This document shows, piece after piece, positions 11,747 through 24,228 of a stretch of DNA of 64,000 nt. Within the stretch, counting starts at the first letter, position 1; every line of letters starts with the position of its first letter. Both the position numbers and the translations under genes were made by a program. This DNA comes from Salminus brasiliensis (lineage: Eukaryota; Chordata; Actinopteri; Characiformes; Bryconidae). Location of the stretch: contig NC_132880.1 of the NCBI RefSeq assembly GCF_030463535.1, forward strand, positions 31,186,987-31,250,986, written 5' to 3'. The notes beneath the pieces were generated by a model. The model was given only the letters and a program-made list of their open reading frames with translations, was not told where the DNA came from and made no database searches.

Positions 11747-14727
11747 CTGAAAAATAGACGACAGAGCAAGAGTTCAGTTATGAACATCGTACTAACATTG
11801 TTTTTTCAATCTTTCAAATTTCAATTTGGATTATTTGTTTTTTTATTTCTTTTTTCAACAGTCATGCTTTATGACTGGGTGTTTTTATATAGTCAAGTTT
11901 TTAAGATGCATGACACTCAACAGTGCTAATTTTTTAAAAATTTGGTTTAGCATAGTATTGATATTTGAACACATATTTATGTATAGAGGATATGCCCTTG
12001 ACGTCACTGTGGCCACGCCCACTGAGTGGCAAACATACTCACTGAGTGGCAGCGTTAGCGTTCAGTGGGAATGCCTCTAAAACACAAAAACGGGAATGAG
12101 CTGTTGTGGGATTTACTGTACAAATAGATTCAGCAGGAATTTAGAGCTATCCTATTACACAAGAAGAAAAGAAGAGGAAATGGATTGCTGCAATTCACAG
12201 AAACTACTGGAATCCAGGCACCAAAACATGTCGGAGCTCACTGATTAGTAGAGTCACACTCTGAAAACAGTTGGGGTAAAAAAAACAAGACCACTATAGT
12301 TGTGAATGTAGTGAAATTCTAACTTCAATATAAAGGGAAAGACCTGGATGAAGCAGTGAAGCAGCCTGAAAACAGTAGTCAACACTTGACTAAGGCCATT
12401 CACTTGACTTTGTACTCTCGGATATGAGGCTTTATCCTATACACAGGCATGATTTGAGCCTCAGTTAGCTGGACGTTCCTGGCTACACATCGATGTCCAT
12501 GGAGCATTGGTTCTTTGGTAAAATGGATCGATTACTGTTAGTGTTGAGCTTGTTTTAGTCCCAGATTGGTCTTTTACCCTAATAAATGCAGCCGAGTTGC
12601 AGAATGTTTTGCCACGCAGTCCAACTAAAGAAGGCGTGTTCCAGTGCATATCCTCTTTACGCTTCAATTGGAATGGACTGGTCTGATTAAAGGCAATTCG
12701 AATAAAGTTTAAATAAATGGGATTGGGTAATCCTGCAACTATAGCCAACGTCTGTATCTGATCCTGTTCCCAATCTGAAAATGTGAGTACAATCTGCACA
12801 CATGCAACAAATAATCTTTAATTAGGTGGCAAAACTGCAAACATGTGGTTAAAGACACAAGTGAGCCGACTGAGAACTGTCAAAGTAATGTGCTCTACAC
12901 ATGTACGTAATTTTGATCTGCTTTCTTGTGGTGTGCATACAAACAGGTTTTCATCAGATTGTTGAGAAGTGTGCATATAAACACCTCAGTCTTAATCGAC
13001 AGGACTGGTGAAAATCTTTGCATGTAATCCTAGCCAGTGTGTCGGTGTGTCACAGAACAGTGTCAGAAACCGCATAAGCAAGTCTATTTAAGATTACCTA
13101 ACCACATGACATAGTTTGAGGCAAGTGTGTAATAATTTAAGCAAGCAGTTCCTAACCTTTTGGCTAGAGGCATTAATAACCGGTTAGCAACAGTAGTACT
13201 GTAGCAAAACAGACATAGCAGCATTATACAGCTTAATAAGCAAACCTAGAAAAGCTTTTTACATTTACGTTTATGGACCATTCAATCAACAAGGATGCAA
13301 ACTATCAGTTTACTTTTCTCACACATTTGAGTGCAAGTAGCAAAAACAGTCAGCATGCATTTTTACCGGACCATTTCACTCCCGTTTTTCTTACTGTGCC
13401 TCTATAAATGTACACTGATAAATGTAAATGACCTCAGAGTGAGGTTAAACTGCTATTGGATAAATAGGAATATAAAATAGGAAAATAGGAATTTCTATCT
13501 GTCAATTTTCACTTTCATTTGCCAATCCCTCTCCACAGGGACTAGACAAGCTGTTTGTCCTGCATTTGCACATCTGTGTCAGCAATAGTGCCACTGAAAG
13601 TAGCTAAATGCATTCATTACAGGGGGTACGTAAAGTGCATAGTTTATCTGTGACATCCCAGGCTGGTTGTACTTTGCTGCTTACTGTCTACAGATGGAGT
13701 CTACAGGCTGGGAAGTGAACAGTAAATTTTGAAACCATGTTTACTCACACATCAAATATTTTATTAAAAAAAAGGGAGCAAAATTCGGGTTTCTGTGATA
13801 TGGGCACTTTAAGATGGAAAAGCATTGCTTAAAAGTCAAGAGAGGTTCTTAAGGTACATTAGCCTCTTAGCGCCAGTGTAAACTTGGTGTAGACACCTAG
13901 CATGTCTTGACTATATTTGGTGAAAAAGAGGGGGGATTGTGTAAATTTGGGATTTGCCAAAATTATATTGTGTCGGTTGTATTTCTAAATAATGTTTGAA
14001 TATTTTGTTTTCTGAGTCACTGTGGATACATGACCTTCATTCAATTAAATATTAAATAAAACGTGTTAAATTCAACCTCAAATTTAGTGTTGTGATGTCT
14101 CTAAAACCGTTAGATTTACATATATCCACTAACTAATTAACTTCATCCTTAAAAGACTGGACAGCTTTTTAAATGACGCGCAAAAAAAGAACAACCAATC
14201 AGAACAGGGATCATTTACCTATTTAATTGTAAAGGCGTGATATCAGAAGCTGACAGAATACAGAGTGTTTGGAAAAGAGTCCAGACTGTTTTTGGTGTAT
14301 AAACATATCCGTAAAAATCTTTAAAAATAAATAATTATGTGGGATAAGATTCCTAAGCGACTAAGACCTGTTGTAGATAATCAACTGGGCTTTATCAGAT
14401 ATTAATCTGATAATTTGAGCATCTGTAGAGGACTGGCAATGAAGTGTGATCTGCTTGCATCTACTTGCTGGGCCTGTAGTGTATTTAAGATATTAAGCAC
14501 ACAGTGACTGAGTAGAGGTAAGCAGCGAGGCAGATTGGTGCGTCCCACCTCTCGTTGAGCTCCAGGCTGGATGTAGGTGGCGCTGATCTCTTTGGCGCGT
14601 CTGTGCAGGCTGAAGGTGTTGGAGGACTGTCTGTACTGCTCGCAGGCCAAATAGAACTGTAGGTTTTCCTCACTGAACTCAGAGCGGAGGAATGCTTCAA
14701 ACACAGACACACCCACTGATGGGGGGG

Positions 14728-14797
<70 letters not shown>

Positions 14798-14950
14798 GAC
14801 AGAGAGAGAGAGAGGAACACACAGAGGATGGTTACTGCACTTCTGCCGTCACTAAACTGTCTCTACGGACAGGCAGCAATGGGGGGAAGGGTTCGGAGAA
14901 AGGAGACGCAGATGGCACATCTGCACGCATACAGTTTGTCATACACATGT

Positions 14951-15044
<94 letters not shown>

Positions 15045-18000
15045 GCAGCCCTTGTTTAACAAACTTAATGAAAACAAACATATTGAATACAGCGCCTTAA
15101 GGCTATATTAAGTGCCTGTTTAATCTGCCGTTCTACGTGGCCTTTTAAATACTTGCCTTTTTCATTTACAACAGCCGATAATTTGCCTTGCGCCACTGAT
15201 TGCGACATTTCTCAAGGGAAAACATAATCGCGGCTGGAAGGGAAAAGGAAGGGGAGGGGGACCTTGCTAACGCAGATGTTACAATGTGCTGATGTTCCAC
15301 TAATTACACAGGCTGTAACTGAGGAACCACAGCAACAACACATGGGACACTAGGGTGAAGCGCATAAACGAAGGGCTGCTCCCAAATCCTACTGCTTCTA
15401 TACTGTTTGCTGTATAAATACAGATCTTCTCGATGGCTCCAAGAGCAAGACGGAACATATCCAATACCTAACTGCCAGTTGAACTTTGGTCACACCTTTT
15501 CACCTTTTTTTTAGTTTTGAATATTGGTTCAACTGATAACTTGCATTTCATCATTTTGTTTTGGAAATGGGGTCAGAACCTCTTATATGACATTTTAATA
15601 AAGTTAGGGGTTTGAATTGTGTTTTGGAACAAATCTTTAGCACCAAAAAAAAAGCTGACAACAAAAAAATGCTGGTTTTGCCTCAAGCACTAACCAATGA
15701 TACTGACATTTTGTAAATGAGGTCACAGGTACAGACTTTTACAGACTCACCTGTAAACATCCCGAATGTTCAGTATATGTCACTCAGGGACTTCAGGAGT
15801 TAAAGTGAAGGATAAAGTGCTGTAAGAAAAGTTCCACATCTTTTGAAGGGTCTGTGACACATACAGTATGTCACCATGGGCTCTTATGGCTTAAGTGCCC
15901 TTTTTCTTTTCTGACCAGAGTAGACTTCACCCTGTTTACATATACTGTTCCTATGTGCAATAATAATAATACTGTAATTATTTGAACTGCTTTGTATAGC
16001 ATGTTCTATATTTATTATCACAGTTACTGCAACTTTACTATAGTCATATAATTTATAAACATGTACATATTTACATTTCATTTAGTCTTGATTCCTCCCA
16101 AGGTTTCTAACTCCAGCTCTGGGAAAGTTTTTCCTTGCCAATGTCGCCTTAGGCTTGCTCACCGGAGGTTTAGTTTTTTTATGTTGTGTTGATCTCCTGC
16201 CTTCTTACTGATTCCTCTAAAGCTGCCTTATGAGAACGGCAGTTGTAAAAATCACTATACGCATACACATGTATGAGTTTACATATAATGCTGACATTTG
16301 CTTCCGTTGGGGACTATTTTGCCTTACTACACCCTGCATGTATGTCTCCACCATGAATGAATGAATGAATTTTACAAACAGTATCTCAGACATCAGACAG
16401 TGTATTCTACCTCATCTGTAGATAATCTAACCCTAACTGTTAAGTCTTCTTTTAGCCAGAGGTGCTATTATAATCAGCCCAATCAAGGCATTTAAAAGCT
16501 TTAACTGACAAAAAGTCAGTCAGAAACCAGAGTCACAAAAACAGAGACAAATGTCAGCAGTAAACAGAGTTAAATCCAGCTCAGTGACATACAAGTGCAC
16601 CGGAAACAATGAAATAAAAAACAAAAAGGTGCAGATTTGATCTCTCACCCTTCTCTACTCAACGGGGCTCTGAGTGAGCAAGAGTGCATACAGTACCTGT
16701 ACCTGAAACGTAAGAAATGCAGCCTACTCCACCAGAATTCCTTGTCTTTATAAAACTCTGCCTGCTGAGACACCTCTATTTGGTCAATTTGTATAGCCAC
16801 AGTAGATACATCCTTTGCTGCCCTATAACCCCCATATTCCTTTGTTTTAATGCCAGCATGGTCATGAGAAAGGGCAGAAATTAGGCCAGCACTGACACAA
16901 ACAACTAGCTTGTTTACAAAATAATTTGCAATTACTAGGCAATGCTGTGATATGGAAACTGTAGCCTGATGCAGGTTTGCAGTATTGTATTTGCTGATGG
17001 AAAAACATTAGGCATCTACTATTTGTCTACCTTGATTAGCAGTACTGAGAAACCTTTTTGGACCTTTTTTTGGAGGGAAATGTTGTTATACAATGGATTA
17101 AATGCAGACATTTAGCATAATAGCCCAAACAATTGTGCTAAAATCTAGATATCTTTCTAATGCCAATTTTAAAAGCAGAGTTATAAAAAAAATAAAATAA
17201 TAATAATAAAAAAAATATATATATATTATAATTTATTATGTTATAAAAATTAATCACACCCATTTTCCTTTTATTCAGTTTATCTCAAATAAGGTTAAGT
17301 GCATCCATTTCCATTTTTACTATCCGTTACAGGGTGAGAACAGCAGCTTTAGCTGGATAGTGAACTATTGTTAGCTAACAGCTATAGTGTTCTTTCTAAA
17401 TACTTTTATTTTTTTCACACATACAGTTAAGTCTGTTTTTTATGTTCATCAACTGTGTCTGTTGGCTAATTTACCTCATGTAAGATAATTTCAAGTGAGC
17501 TAACGCTAACTTTAGATTAAACAAAAAAAAAAAAAGAAGACTTCTTGTTATTTAATCATTGTATTAAATTACTATACCAAGTAAGGAAGTCAGCAATATT
17601 GCACCTCACCTTTTTACAGGAAGTGTATTATTACGTACATCTAAAGGTACATCCAGCTACAATGTGATTATAAAAAGTGCAGTATTCTAGCTAACAGCCA
17701 GCAGCGAGCGGTCAGTATTTTGGCAACGCTGTGACGTATTGCTGCCTCTGAGGCATGTCTCAAACTCTAGGTTACAGAAACCTTCGTCAAATACCTATGT
17801 CCAAAACTACATGCTACTATACTTACCATACATCCTATGCAAATGAATACACTTGTAATTTAGTTACATTTTTGACATTCTGTTCAGTATGGTAGTATGT
17901 ATACTTTCAGTTTTAGACCAATGAATTTATCTTCTGCTGATTCTCCTGTAGAGCTTTAGCGTAGATCTCACCAGATCCACCTGATTACCCAATTCAGATG

Positions 18001-21000
18001 CGCCTGAAAGCTTCAGCAACTCAATCAACAGTGTAACATTAGGAGTGTACAAAGCGTATAAATTGCTCCAGCAATAGAGGGCAGCACTGCAAACAAAAGG
18101 AAGAAGGAAATCCTTCTTTGGTCCATAAACTTCTCCAGGTCAGTAAACATGTCTCATACCTCTGCTTTCCAGCAGGGCGTTGAGCGACTCGCCCCATTTC
18201 TCCACTTCTTCTCTGCTCAGTCGGGTCTTGCCATGGCCCACTTGACTCCACTGCTTCACAAAACGGGAGCGCCTATCTTTGGCACTGTGGATGAAACAAA
18301 CTTTATTGCTTGGAAAATATAATCAATGGGAGTAATCACGATGTGTCATGGGTCAGTAAAGTCATGAATATGTTGGTTAGAAGAGCACAACTAGAAGAGT
18401 ACAGGTTTGGTTGCTGACTTCTAAGAGAACTTTAGCCACTGCATAGATTTGTTCAGTTCCACCAGCAGCTCACTTGCATTACTTTAATGAAGGACTAGAT
18501 AAACTGGTCTTGGACGGGGAAGTGAAAATACTGGCCTTCCTTTCAATAATATGAATGCTTAAAAGACTCTTTATGCTTTGTGTCAAATATGCTGCATTTG
18601 CCTTCGCATGGTTAAGATGATCAGTTGTTCTATTTTCTGCAGGATTAATTATTATTTAATCAGAATCAGAATCAGAATCAGAATCTCTTTATTTCACCAA
18701 GTATGTTACCCATACAAGGAATTTGTCTTGGTGAGAGCAACACGTATGACAAGTAACAAAGAAACACAGAACACAGTCTTAAACTAAAGGAAAATGACAC
18801 TAAACAATAAATAGGGTAGGGGATAATTTAAAAAAAGTAGAAAGTACTAAAGGTAATAAAGGTAATAAAGAGCTGAAAAATATATTTACAGAAAAGAAAA
18901 GAACATCTGTACAGGTGTGCAAATATTAAACCTCATCATCATATCCCTACTTGGAAACGTCTTATACAGTTCTTTAAAATAACTTAATAAAATGATTCCT
19001 ACTTCTGTTACGAATGTCAGAAATAAAGAGAAATATAATATTAATTTCTGTAGGGTTCAAAAAAAAGCGCCGTAGAACGAATATAATGCAGATATTTTAA
19101 CGCAGAACTGCAGCGTAACCTATACACAGTGCATTTCTAGTGCTCAATAAATAAAATATATTCACACTATAAGTCCAAATCTTTGTGGACACCCCTTCTA
19201 ATTAATGCATTCAGCTACTTTAAGTTGCACTCATCGCTGACACAGATGTGCAAATGCACTTACACAGCTCGTCTAGTCCCTGTAGAGAGGTATTGTAAAT
19301 AGAATAGAACTCTCTGGAACATATAAACATGAACCTGGAAGGGTATAAAGCCTTGTAAGCAGTATAACTGGGTTCTCTGAAATGGTGGTGCTCCATCCAG
19401 TACTTCTGGAATGAGTTGGAGGTGGCGATCCTCTAACATCCTGAACTCATAATTGCTCCTATCACTAAATATAATACAATCCTCACAGCAATGCTCCAAA
19501 ATCTAGAAGAAAGCCCTGCCTAGACAGTACCCTTGATTTTTAATACCCTTGATTTCAGAAGAAACAATGACTGAGCAAGTGTCCCAACACTTTTGTCCAT
19601 ATAGTGTAGGTTAAACTTAAGCATTTTTCTAGTGATCATTTATATTTGTGCAATTGTCCCCTGATACGGATATAATTCCAAGATCATTGTGCAGCCCTAC
19701 TTACAGAAGCCTTGTTGCTCAGAGTGTAATCACACTAAATAATAGGTCTAGATGGACACAAACAAACTTTAAGAGTTAATCAGACACTAACACAACAGAA
19801 GACAGAGGGCAATAAGGCCTGAAAGATGAAGAAACCCAAACCAGAAGCATAAGACGACAGGTCAAAGGACAAAAGAAAGCATTCCACGGAGCTGCAGGAA
19901 GATAAAGAATGAACCAGATAAAAGGGTTGTGCCTCTTAGTTTCAGTGGCCCTGCCCACACCCCTATAATATCACATAATAGTACAAGGTCATCCCTGATG
20001 AACAGTGTTTAGAAAGGCAGAACAGACCTAGTGATAATGCTTCCATCATGTTATGTTTGTAGTCATAAACTGAAGCAGGCAATTATAAACTGATTTTACC
20101 TGCTTTCTTGTTCCTTGTGCTCTGTAGCTGCCAGATTTGAATGGGAGGAGTGTGGACTCTGCAGTGAAAAGAAAGAAGGGAGGACTGTTATTCACACAAG
20201 AGTACACAGATATACACAGATCAGGTCAAATTACTTCGGTTAGCTCTTTCCCAAGAGGTTACTAGAATTCTATTCAGAAGAATGTTGAGAAAATGAAGCC
20301 AGCTCGGAAGTTTATGCAATGCGCCCCTTTATTTACTGAGAGTCATTAATGCCGTGGAGAAAGCAGAACACGAGAAACTGAACAGCACCAAAGGTGCAGG
20401 ACCAGTCGTGGTGTAAGCCAGCAGTGTTAAACAGGAGGGAAGGCTTCTCCAAGTCTCAAAGTGGCCTTTGCAATGTTTGCTTTAGGCCTGAGCTGATCCC
20501 ATGCCAAACCTATCATGATGTCATGGATTAAGGAGGGCTCGCCTCTAGTATCAGTGCTGAGCCAACGGAATGACCGAAAGGCAACAGCACATGCGGCTTC
20601 TCCCACACGTTCTTGGGAATTTGCACTCTGGGAGAAAGAATGCCTCAGCAAGTAAATACACACTTAGGCTGGGTTTTACAGACATGGATTTAGCCTAGTC
20701 TAGGACAAAACCCATTTTAAAATTTCCCACTGAAAGGCCTATTTAGTTAAGAATTAAACTTAATCTGGGTCTGGGAAATCCGGGTCTCATGCACTGGAGC
20801 CATTAGGCTGATCAAATGGAAGTTTGGGAAAAACAGATTCTTACATAAAAGGTACCAAAACCAAGCTTCTAAAGGTTTTAGAGAACTCCCACACAACAAT
20901 TTATACCAATTTAAAATATTTTACTACAACCTTTACATCAACTAGAGGGTTCTTTTTCAACTCAAGTGTTCCAAGAGTCATCAACTGAAATGTTTTTAGG

Positions 21001-23073
21001 GACCCAAAAGTGGTTATTTTACAGTACAGCTACATTGGCCTCATAGCAAAGCTACAGAAGCAAACTCTGGACACCAACCTCATCATGGCAGATCGACTAT
21101 ATCTGAGGTACGGGTGGAAATGTGATTCTTAAATGTTTCAAATGTTCCAAGACCACTTTTGAGCAAAGCCATAGGGATAACTACCAAATGTGTCGCATCC
21201 GGTCACTCAACACTGACTATGCTAATGCGCTGGCGCAACTTTTTTGAGGGGCAGTGGTGGCTCAGCAGTTAGAGCTCCGGGCTATCAATACCAGGGTTGT
21301 GGGTTTAATACCCGGGCTCGGCAAGCTCGGAGTTGTGTGTGTGTGTGCTCACTGACACACTAGTTCACTAGTGTGTGTGTGTTTGTGTTCACTACCACAG
21401 ATGGGTAAAATGCAGAGGACACATTTCGCTGTACATAGTACAGTGACAAATACATGCACCTTTACCTTTACCATGATTTGTGCTGTTCCCTGTACATACT
21501 TCTACTAGAAGCCTATAAGCAACTATAAACAGGCTGTGGAGTTCTAGTATAAAAAGAATGAATATTAAATAATAAATTCTTTTACTAAAAAGGAATAATT
21601 TGCATCTAAATAAACAATCTGTAGATATCAATTGTGTGCCACTGAGGAAACTAAACCTTCTGGCACCTTTATTTTTAGTAAGGTACCAAAAGAAGCAAAT
21701 GATGTGACCAGGATAAGTAGCGGCTTCAAGTGTTATTCTACCGAGACGGAATAATCCCACCTCTGCCATTACATCATATGTTTACTCTTACCTCGGGCAA
21801 TGTCTAATAGCTATCCAAACAACAGCCTTAACACGAACACTCGAGAATGAGTAAACAGCATGTATACGGAGAGGTCATTTAAACAAAGAGAAATGTTGAA
21901 GATTCTGCCAGAAACTTTGATAAAATGGATAAACATAACACCTCATGTATGTTGAGGTAACGGTCTGGAAATACCTGACTCATAATCAAGTAAACCACAT
22001 CTCTTAAAAACACCGTTTTGGGTTTTGATATCCTTTTGTCCTTTTTTCTTGCCAGAACACGCACACTCACAATTGGGAAAAACACTATTTTGCAACTGTG
22101 CTTAATTACCGTTTCATTCCCCTTGATGTTAAAGTGCCCATATCCTGTTTTTTCTATTTATTATAATTCTCCCCAGGGTCTAGTTATGACATGCCTGGGT
22201 TTATGTACCAAAAAAACAGCCTGAATTCATTTTTACATGGGCATTTTTCCCAGCAATCTTCCTTACAATTAAACAGCCTGTTTTTGTTACTGTGCCTTTA
22301 AGAGTGATGTATGTACATAAGCTCTGTGCTGATTGGTCACTCTGTATTCAAAAAGAGCAGTTGGGGCAGAAGCACTCCTTATAACATCTAGATTAGGCTA
22401 GATAGGTGGGTTTACCACAAAAAACACAAGAACAGTGCATTCAAAACAGTTAACTGACCATATATATACGGACCATATGAACATATGAAGTATGTTTATA
22501 CTATAATAAACTCTTAGGGAGGATTTGAGACCCCTTTATGGCCATGCCTATGTTAATTATTACAAAATAAGAATTGTACTGTACCTGCCCAAAAAAACTC
22601 TTCAGATGCAGCTTAGCAGCTGATAACTTGGCCTTGACTTGCCTTCGATGGGGATGGTGGTCAGCGTTAAAGGACAAGGGGCTGGATGAAGGTGTTGGAG
22701 ACATAGGTGGCGTGTCCTCTTTCCCCACACTCTCAGTGCTGCCAATGTTGCCCGGAGCCAGCTGGCTGTCACTGTACGCTTTAAAGCTTTCATTGAGACC
22801 AGCTACCCTGAGGAAACCTGAGGATTTGTCCAACTCGCTGAGGTTCTCCACGCTAATGCTGTGCTCTTTAGTAAGTTCCTTCTTAACCTCACGGGCAGCA
22901 GGTGTTGAAGGAAGGGACACGGCCCCCCGGTCCGACTCGTCTTCCAAGAACACGACCTGCCTGTACGTGCCCGTTTTATCTTCTTTATTGTGGTTCTCGT
23001 CATTCAAAACCACCTTCTTCCAGGGCAAGACGTCCATGTCCAACAAGGACCCTTCCGAACTGAACCGACGCAT
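11576..23073 (-). CDS. RGS-domain protein, R4-like (regulator of G-protein signalling), complete coding sequence
   Basis: Five exons in coding order: 23073-22585, 20158-20100, 18284-18160, 14715-14549 and 11746-11576, all with AG/GT borders and matching phases, give 336 residues. RGS proteins speed GTP hydrolysis by G-alpha and so shorten receptor signals. The RGS box runs from about residue 207 (KWGESLNALLE) through EAFLRSEFSEENLQFYLACE and INLDSKTRD to TDCYPRFLQSNIYL. The Gα-contacting SEEN motif, the Asn of INLD, and the Asp and Arg of the final helix are present. Odd points: FYLACE replaces the usual FWLACE, and the box is followed by only a few residues (LTLLRDAH). The N-terminal 163 residues are serine/proline rich, start MRRFSSEGSLLDMD (RRFS is a PKA-type site) and end in a basic helix-like KAKLSAAKLHLKSFFG. 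By eye the box is nearest R4 members such as RGS3, but I cannot fix the paralogue. Confidence 0.9.
11747..14548. other. RGS intron 4
   Basis: AT-rich intron. A minus-strand open frame of 112 codons at 12461-12799 matches no family I know. A short stem (CTTTTTAAAT-type AT sequence) and scattered repeats only. Confidence 0.35.
12461..12799 (-). other. unassigned open reading frame inside RGS intron 4
   Basis: 112 codons on the minus strand, with mixed composition (for example QDQIQTLAIVAGLPNPIYLN) and not a simple repeat. No domain is recognised. There is no convincing splice context joining it to the RGS exons, where it would also break the RGS box. It may be the remnant of a repeat or chance. 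Confidence 0.15.
14549..14715 (-). CDS. RGS gene, coding exon 4 (core of RGS box)
   Basis: 167 bases encoding VGVSVFEAFLRSEFSEENLQ and on to YIQPGAQRE. The acceptor CCATCAG is preceded directly by a C-run and a very long CT microsatellite. The donor is GTGGGA, weaker than average. Phase fits both neighbours. Confidence 0.92.
14731..14812. repeat. (GA)n microsatellite abutting RGS exon 4
   Basis: Long GA run with a few CA interruptions near its far end, preceded by a ten-base G run (14721-14730). On the RGS strand it reads (TC)n then C10, directly before the acceptor. Confidence 0.97.
14952..15042. repeat. (CA)n microsatellite
   Basis: About 45 uninterrupted CA units, i.e. (TG)n on the RGS strand, about 140 bases further from the exon than the (GA)n tract. 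Confidence 0.97.
16086..16265 (+). mobile_element. LINE 3'-tail-like fragment
   Basis: TTCCTCCCAAGGTTTCT, TTTTCCTTGCCAATGTCGCC, AGGCTTGCTCACC and CTAAAGCTGCCTTATGAGA follow the well-known order of a widespread fish repeat thought to be a LINE 3' end. No coding potential remains. Confidence 0.5.
18160..18284 (-). CDS. RGS gene, coding exon 3 (start of RGS box)
   Basis: Acceptor CATCCACAG, donor GTATGAG. 125 bases. Encodes AKDRRSRFVKQWSQVGHGKT, then LSREEVEKWGESLNALLESR. The W-x-x-S-L pattern is the first helix of RGS boxes. Confidence 0.9.
18658..18925 (+). mobile_element. dispersed repeat with (AGAATC)n head
   Basis: Four AGAATC units followed by TCTTTATTTCACCAAGTATG and ACCCATACAAGGAATTTGTC, the standard form of a fish retroelement 3' end. 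Boundaries approximate. Confidence 0.5.
19163..19609. mobile_element. MITE-like repeat ending CCATATAGTG (copy 2)
   Basis: Left end CACTATAAGTCCAAATCTTTG and right end CCCAACACTTTTGTCCATAT are imperfect inverted repeats. The interior shares CTCTCTGGAACATATAAACATG and the GAGTTGGAGGTGG block with the copy at 3893-4354. Non-coding. Confidence 0.7.
20100..20158 (-). CDS. RGS gene, coding exon 2
   Basis: Acceptor TTCACTGCAG, donor GTAAAA. The 59 bases enter in phase 0 and leave in phase 2. Encodes SPHSSHSNLAATEHKEQES, a polar linker. Confidence 0.8.
20159..22584. other. RGS intron 1
   Basis: Contains the SINE at 21248-21473. The rest is AT-rich with no supported exon. Confidence 0.4.
21248..21473 (+). 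mobile_element. tRNA-derived SINE (family A)
   Basis: Head GGGGCAGTGGTGGCTCAGCA contains an A-box-like TGGCTCAGC...AGAG. The B-box position GGGTTTAATACCC is a mutated GGTTCGANTCC. The body runs through CACAGATGGGTAAAATGCAG to ACAGTGACAAATACATGCAC. Other copies of the same family lie at 34346, 36440 and 51346, all on the minus strand. Confidence 0.75.
22585..23073 (-). CDS. RGS gene, first coding exon (N-terminal 163 residues)
   Basis: Starts at the ATG on 23073-23071 and ends at the donor GTACAG after SFFGQ, phase 0. It contains REVKKELTKEHSISVENLSE and a serine/proline tract MSPTPSSSPLSF, and closes with the basic KAKLSAAKLHLKS segment. No domain is recognised in it. The start is the first ATG of a frame with clear coding composition. 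5' untranslated exons upstream were not identified. Confidence 0.85.
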
Positions 23074-23825
23074 GATGGTTTATTCTGAGCGAAGTAGATG
23101 AGTGATAGATGGAGCGCGGTGGAAAGCTTTAAGAAAGGAGAGAAAGGTTCGAGGAAACACCAGAAGTCTGAGGAACATAAGGGAGAAAACAGAGCACGGT
23201 GAGGGATTTTCAATACAGCAATACTGTATGACTTCAAGCATATTTCTGTAAATAGGTTAACTAGAAAATGAGTCACGACCCAGGGGGATTATGAGGCGAA
23301 TGGCTATGTATGTCATCAGGATAACTGGGGTTTGACAGAGCATTTTACTTAATTTTTACAAGTGTTTTCTGCTTACACTGCCCTTCCATTCATGCTATGT
23401 AGTGTGTGTTACACAGTTGTTGTCATTCTCCAACCAAAAAGAATAATTTGGCAAACACAGCCCAAATTATTAGACCATTTTCTCCATATACAAGGCAGCC
23501 AATGAGAGCAGAGCATATTTACATGCATCTGTCCTAAAGGCTCAACAAAAAAACCCTGTATATCCTAACGGGTTAAAAAGGTACCAGTTAACTACGGATT
23601 GTAGCTCATAAACCCACACAAATGTCTTTGCAAGAAAATGGGATATGAAGCCGTCAAAGGGAAATTCCATCAATTTCTCAAATTTCTACATAATACAACA
23701 GTTTAAGATGTAGTCAAAGTCATTCAGAGTGAATTTGGTGTGAAATATGTAGAGAAAACTTGCTAAATTCTTTACAGTAGTGGTAATGGGAATCAGGCAT
23801 CCTGATATTGCCACTTTTTATTATA

Positions 23826-24202
23826 CGTAGGGGTCGACGGTATGGTAAAAATATGAGATCACAATATTTAAAGACATTTTCGCAATACACAATATTATAA
23901 TAGCCACTGATTCTTAAAAAACTACAGTTCAGATACTCTCCCGTACTGAGTGCACTGATTTCCATTCAGAATCTGCTGCATCGCACTTCATTTTCATTAA
24001 ACCAGAAGAATTACACAGTTTAAAGACATTTGTGTGGGTTTATGAACCACGATTCGTAGTTAATGGGTACCTCTTTACGACAGATCCCAGGTCAACGCAG
24101 TTAATCGATGTACTTCAAGCACGACGACATCCTTGATCCTCTTAGAAAAGCATATTGTCCATCACAATACGATAGAATATCATCATATTGCCCAGCCCTA
24201 AC
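23826..24202. mobile_element. short hAT-like MITE
   Basis: Left end TAGGGGTCGACGGTATGGTA and right end ATCATATTGCCCAGCCCTA are imperfect inverted repeats of the TAGGGCTG type, about 380 bases apart, with no open frame between. It ends 27 bases before the plus-strand exon at 24229. Confidence 0.55.
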
Positions 24203-24228
24203 TATAAGCCATTTCACTTACTCCCCAG

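Larger units (their letters stand above)
14716..18159. other. RGS intron 3
   Basis: Holds the (GA)n and (CA)n tracts beside exon 4, a LINE tail (16086-16265), a (TGAA)n stretch near 16345 and an AT-rich patch at about 17190-17240. No further exon seen. Confidence 0.4.
18285..20099. other. RGS intron 2
   Basis: Contains two dispersed repeats (18658-18925, 19163-19609). No further coding sequence seen. Confidence 0.4.

Noticed and set aside
14692-15111. Long open frames through the GA and CA microsatellites on both strands
   Set aside because: They are dinucleotide repeats translated as ER, TH or VC runs, with no coding composition outside the repeats. They overlap an RGS intron.
22574-23101. 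175-codon plus-strand open frame
   Set aside because: It is the antisense shadow of the first RGS coding exon, which has the splice signals and phase agreement.
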